Below, piece by piece: positions 60,865-64,000 of a stretch of 64,000 nucleotides of DNA; positions within the stretch are counted from its first letter, which is position 1, and each line of letters starts with the position of its first letter. A program made the position numbers and the translations under genes. This DNA is from Microbacteriaceae bacterium. Its GTDB lineage: Bacteria; Actinomycetota; Actinomycetes; Actinomycetales; Microbacteriaceae. Under the pieces are notes generated by a model. It did no database searches. It was not told the origin of the DNA and was given only the letters and a program-made list of their open reading frames with translations. The stretch lies in assembly GCA_003852775.1 (NCBI GenBank), contig RDDZ01000071.1:23811-87810 (forward strand), read 5' to 3'.

Positions 60865-61301
60865 CAGTGACCCCCGAAGACGACCATCAGGTGCCGCGGC
60901 ACGAAACCGAGCAGCAGCACGATCCACAGGCCGATCGCGACCCAGAACATGACCTTCTGCGCGCGCGGGCCCCACGAGAACATGTCGATGAAGATGATCC
61001 GGAGGCCGTTGAGAGCGTGAAGTCCGACCGCTGCGACGAGAGCGACCTCACCCACGCCCATGATCGGCGTCTTGTAGGTGCCGATGACGGCGTCGTACGC
61101 CTCGGGGCTGATGCGGATGAGCGCGGTGTCGAGGATGTGCACCAGGAGGAAGAAGAAGATCGCCGTTCCCGTGATGCGGTGGAGGACCCAGGACCACATC
61201 CCCTCGCGACCCCGGTAGAGGGTGCCGGCCGGAAGCTTGCGCTTCTTCGGTTCGGGAATGGAAGCCGCTGGGCTCTCAGGTGGTGCGGCCTGGCTCGTCA
61301 C
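60864..61301 (-). CDS. sdhC: Succinate dehydrogenase cytochrome b556 subunit
   Basis: The 145-residue protein has a Pro-rich cytoplasmic N-terminus and then three helices. The family motif [21 protein letters not shown] (read as two parts, about 46-66) has Ser/Arg for quinone and a haem-ligand His in [16 protein letters not shown] 61301 has GGGAGAA seven bases upstream. It is the first gene of the operon; promoter likely in 61302-61463, shared divergently with the mannose-1-phosphate guanylyltransferase gene. Confidence 0.93.
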   Translation of the reverse strand: MTSQAAPPESPAASIPEPKKRKLPAGTLYRGREGMWSWVLHRITGTAIFFFLLVHILDTALIRISPEAYDAVIGTYKTPIMGVGEVALVAAVGLHALNGLRIIFIDMFSWGPRAQKVMFWVAIGLWIVLLLGFVPRHLMVVFGGH

Positions 61302-61463
61302 GGCAGTTCTCCCTCGCGAGTCGCTCGTCGTCGGAACGGCCTCCAGTCTATGCCCGCCCTCGCGGGGCCGCGATTGAGGGTGACCTAACTTGTCTCGATG
61401 TCGAGATAAACCCGGATGCGGCACCAGATGCCGCCGGAGGCGCCTGTCCCTAAGGTGGGTGGC

Positions 61464-62579
61464 ATGTCGACACCCCTCGAGCGGTTCTACGGCGTCATCC
61501 CCGCGGGCGGCGTCGGGTCCCGCCTGTGGCCCCTGTCGCGCGCCGACGCCCCCAAGTTCCTCCACGACCTCACGGGGTCGGGGCGCACGCTCGTGCGCGG
61601 CACGTGGGAGCGCCTCGCGCCGCTCGCCGGTCCCGAGCGCGTCATGATCGTCACGGGCCGCGCCCACCGCGCCGCCGTCGAGGAGCAGATCCCCGAGCTC
61701 GTGGACGCCAACATCGTGCTCGAGGCGGCACCGCGCGACTCGACCGTCGCGATCGGCCTCGCCGCCGCCATCCTGCGCCGCCGCGAGCCCGACGTCATCG
61801 TGGGCTCCTTCGCGGCCGACCACGTCATCCAGGACGAGGCCGCCTTCCGCGCCGCGGTCGAGCAGGCGGTCGCCGCCGCCGACGCCGGTTACATCACGAC
61901 GATCGGCATCCAGCCCACCGAGCCCGCGATCGGCTTCGGCTACATCGAGTGCGCGGATGCGGCATCCATCGAGGGGGCGCCCGACGCCCTGCTCGTGCGC
62001 AGCTTCGTCGAGAAGCCGGACGCCGAGACCGCGGCGCGCTACCTCGCGGGCGGCCGGCACCTGTGGAACGCGGGCATGTTCATCTCGCGCGCCGACCGGC
62101 TCCTCGAGCAGATCGGCGAGTTCGACGCGCAGCTGCTCGCGCAGCTCGAGGAGCTCGCCGCGGCGTGGGACGACCCGTCGACGCGCGGCCCCGCGGTCGA
62201 TCGGCTGTGGCCCGTGCTGCGCCGGATCGCGATCGACTACGCGGTGGCGGAGCCCGCGGCGGCCGAGGGGCGCCTCGCCGTCATCCCGGGGCGGTTCGAC
62301 TGGGACGACGTGGGCGACTTCGCGTCGGTCGCGAAGCTCAAGTCGGCCGGGCGTGCGAGCGACCTGTCGATCCTCGGGGAGAACGCGCGCGTCCTCGCCG
62401 ACGCGTCGAGCGGCATCGTCGTGAGCCAGTCCGACCGCATCATCTCGCTCATCGGCGTGCACGACATCGTCGTCGTGGACACTCCGGACGCGCTCCTGGT
62501 GACGACGACGGCGAACGCGCAGCGGGTCAAGACGGTCGTCGACGCGCTCAAGCTCTCCGGTCGCGACGACGTGCTCTGA
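61464..62579 (+). CDS. manC: Mannose-1-phosphate guanylyltransferase
   Basis: The 371-residue nucleotidyltransferase makes GDP-mannose for glycans and glycolipids. Motifs are GVIPAGGVGSRLWPLSRADAPKF (GTP-binding, residues 9-31, read in parts), GSFAADHVI (metal Asp), VEKPD and HLWNAGMFISRAD. FDWDDVGDFASVAKL comes near the end. There is no C-terminal cupin (isomerase) domain, so it is monofunctional. ATG 61464 lies six bases after a -10-like TAAGGT at 61451. It is followed by a terminator hairpin at 62589. Confidence 0.95.
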   Translation: MSTPLERFYGVIPAGGVGSRLWPLSRADAPKFLHDLTGSGRTLVRGTWERLAPLAGPERVMIVTGRAHRAAVEEQIPELVDANIVLEAAPRDSTVAIGLAAAILRRREPDVIVGSFAADHVIQDEAAFRAAVEQAVAAADAGYITTIGIQPTEPAIGFGYIECADAASIEGAPDALLVRSFVEKPDAETAARYLAGGRHLWNAGMFISRADRLLEQIGEFDAQLLAQLEELAAAWDDPSTRGPAVDRLWPVLRRIAIDYAVAEPAAAEGRLAVIPGRFDWDDVGDFASVAKLKSAGRASDLSILGENARVLADASSGIVVSQSDRIISLIGVHDIVVVDTPDALLVTTTANAQRVKTVVDALKLSGRDDVL

Positions 62580-62588
62580 GCTTGTCTG

Positions 62589-62610
62589 GCGCCGCGGTAA
62601 TCCGCGGCGC
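62589..62610 (+). terminator. Terminator after manC
   Basis: GCGCCGCGG pairs perfectly with CCGCGGCGC around a TAAT loop, ten bases after the manC stop. The rest of the gap to 62841 holds only the promoter region of the next gene (a TAACGT -10-like box at 62787) and no gene. Confidence 0.8.
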
Positions 62611-62841
62611 GTGCCGGATCCGGATCTGCACCTGGGGGCCGCGGCTTGCGCGGCAGTGCGCGGGTGCGCAGGCATCGTGTGCTCATCTGAGCATGAACAT
62701 TTCGGAGGTGTTTCCGAAGCGCTCGGGGTGTGTAACTGTTCTGTTGCGAGCGCCGGTGCTCAGGTTTCGGCGTGCGTCACAGAAGGTAACGTGTATCGCA
62801 ATCCGCCGGCCATCCTGCCCGGCGACTTCTTGGAGGACACA

Positions 62842-63948
62842 GTGACTATCACGACCCGCAAGGCCGTTCTCTCCGGCCTCGCCGCCCTGGGCGCGAGCGC
62901 CCTGGTGCTGACCGGGTGCGCCGCCGCGCCGGAGGACAACGGCACCGACGACGGCAGCACCGCTACCGACTTCCTCGCCTGCATGGTGTCGGACTCGGGT
63001 GGTTTCGACGACCACTCGTTCAACGAGCTCGGCCTGCGCGGCCTGGAGAAGGCCCGCGACGAGCTTGGCATCGAGATCAAGACGGTCGAGTCGGCCTCCG
63101 AGGACGACTTCGCGCCCAACATCGAGAGCCTCGTGGGCCAGGGCTGCAACATGATCATCACCGTCGGCTTCCTGCTGTCGGCCGCCACGATCACCGCGGC
63201 TCAGGAGAACCCCGACATCTACTTCGCGATCGTCGACGACTCGCTCGACGGCGACTTCGACGGTGTCAACGACACCGAGAACGGCAAGCCGATCCTCTTC
63301 AACACCGCCGAGGCCGCCTTCCTCGCGGGCTACGCCTCGGCCGCCACCTCGAAGACCGGCGTCGTCGGCACCTTCGGTGGCATCCAGATCAACCCGGTCA
63401 CCATCTTCATGGACGGCTTCGTCGACGGCGTCGCCTACTACAACGAGGTCAAGGGCGCCAACGTCAAGGCCATCGGTTGGGACAAGGCGTCGCAGACCGG
63501 TGCCTTCACCGGCGGCTTCGCCCCTGGTGTCGAGGCCAAGACCGCGGCCCAGAACCTGCTCGACCAGGGTGCGGACGTGATCTTCCCGGTCGGCGGCCCG
63601 ATCTACCAGAGCGCGGCCGAGGCCATCCGTGAGAAGGGCGGCGACATCGCCCTCATCGGTGCGGACGCCGACGTGTACGAGACCGACCCGAACGTGAAGG
63701 ACCTGCTCCTCACCTCGGTGCTCAAGGGCGTCGACGCCGGTGTCTTCGACACCATCAAGGCGGCCGTCGAGGGCAAGTTCTCGAACGAGCCCTACGTCGG
63801 CACGCTCGATAACGGCGGTACGGGCATCGCTTCGTTCCACGACTGGGAGGCCAAGGTCCCCGAGGGCCTGCAGGCCGAGGTCGACGAGCTCATCAAGGCG
63901 ATCATCGCCGGTGAGATCAAGGTCGAGTCGCCCGCGACCCCCCACTAA
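62842..63948 (+). CDS. BMP-family lipoprotein (ABC nucleoside-binding protein)
   Basis: The 368-residue protein has a signal peptide with lipobox LVLTGC (Cys about residue 25), so it is anchored outside the membrane. The BMP/Med fold shows MVSDSGGFDDHSFNELGLRGLEKA, DDFAPNIESLVGQGCNMIITVGF, EAAFLAGYASAA, GTFGGIQINPVTIFMDGFVDG, and GADVIFPVGGPI with GADADVYETD for ligand. Family members (PnrA, TmpC) bind purine nucleosides for ABC uptake. GTG 62842 has TTGGAGGAC upstream. ATPase and permease genes should follow off the window, although a strong hairpin ends this gene first, favouring extra lipoprotein over permeases. Confidence 0.94.
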   Translation: MTITTRKAVLSGLAALGASALVLTGCAAAPEDNGTDDGSTATDFLACMVSDSGGFDDHSFNELGLRGLEKARDELGIEIKTVESASEDDFAPNIESLVGQGCNMIITVGFLLSAATITAAQENPDIYFAIVDDSLDGDFDGVNDTENGKPILFNTAEAAFLAGYASAATSKTGVVGTFGGIQINPVTIFMDGFVDGVAYYNEVKGANVKAIGWDKASQTGAFTGGFAPGVEAKTAAQNLLDQGADVIFPVGGPIYQSAAEAIREKGGDIALIGADADVYETDPNVKDLLLTSVLKGVDAGVFDTIKAAVEGKFSNEPYVGTLDNGGTGIASFHDWEAKVPEGLQAEVDELIKAIIAGEIKVESPATPH

Positions 63949-63971
63949 TCCCTCCTTTCAGTAACACGGCG

Positions 63972-63999
63972 CGGGGAGGCCGGTACGCCGGCCTCCCCG
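63972..63999 (+). terminator. Hairpin after the BMP gene
   Basis: CGGGGAGGCCGG pairs perfectly with CCGGCCTCCCCG around a TACG loop, 24 bases after the stop. It may be a full terminator or a partial one tuning the downstream transporter genes. Confidence 0.8.
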
Positions 64000-64000
64000 T

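Overview
The window is high-GC actinobacterial DNA. The gene content and order point to Micrococcales, most probably Microbacteriaceae. Supporting signs are tRNA-Ser(GGA) - SRP RNA - dnaX - recR - lysC in a row, a topA-linked Tad locus of the Rv3654c-Rv3659c type, GTG starts with several apparently leaderless promoters, a 6C RNA, and a dispersed 41-bp palindrome of a kind I associate with this family. The genus cannot be read from the sequence. Both ends are cut: the left end is inside an hsdR gene, and the right end stops after a BMP lipoprotein whose ABC partners should follow.

Region 1 (1-5160) is accessory. It holds the 3' end of a type I restriction subunit, a truncated PPOX fragment, and a decayed island of about 3.7 kb between a 23-bp copy of the tRNA-Ser 3' end and the intact tRNA-Ser. 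The island holds a structurally complete ISL3-type insertion sequence (inverted repeats, perfect 8-bp target duplication) with a broken transposase, a small membrane protein, the C-terminal stump of a MobF relaxase, and an antitoxin with a truncated toxin. Region 2 (5160-20780) is mostly housekeeping: SRP RNA, dnaX, recR, lysC and asd. A three-gene SPFH/zinc-ribbon/small-membrane module sits between lysC and asd. Then come a MerR regulator with its membrane protein, mqo, an ABC-F gene with an attenuator-like leader, a LexA-boxed radical SAM gene, a response regulator coupled to thymidine kinase, and tRNA-Pro.

Region 3 (20780-31800) has a metallophosphoesterase, a bifunctional PBP with PASTA domains, a DUF4177 peptide, RidA, acetyl-CoA synthetase, the 6C RNA, an HXXEE protein, a dead beta-lactamase-fold gene, and a compact Tad/Flp pilus locus. 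Region 4 (31800-45535) has topA-tmk-holB, a TAP-type lipoprotein hydrolase, tRNA-Thr, a Gfo/Idh oxidoreductase, a PBP4-type protein lacking its catalytic serines, nicotinamidase, an MMPL transporter and an SSADH. Region 5 (45535-64000) has an HTH-regulated ABC exporter, an MHS transporter, the riboflavin operon under an FMN riboswitch, a HAD/GNAT/trpS cluster, exonuclease III, a YihY protein, the succinate dehydrogenase operon, a mannose-1-phosphate guanylyltransferase and a BMP lipoprotein.

Links between genes: lysC and asd share the aspartate pathway. mqo, sdhCDAB, acs and the SSADH feed the TCA cycle and quinone pool. dnaX, holB, topA, tmk, tdk, recR, xth and the LexA-boxed gene serve replication and repair. 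The PBP and the PBP4-like protein concern peptidoglycan. The most unusual items are the ABC-F leader, the PBP4-like protein without catalytic serines, the SPFH/zinc-ribbon membrane module, the tandem operators of the small HTH protein, and the tRNA-anchored relic island.
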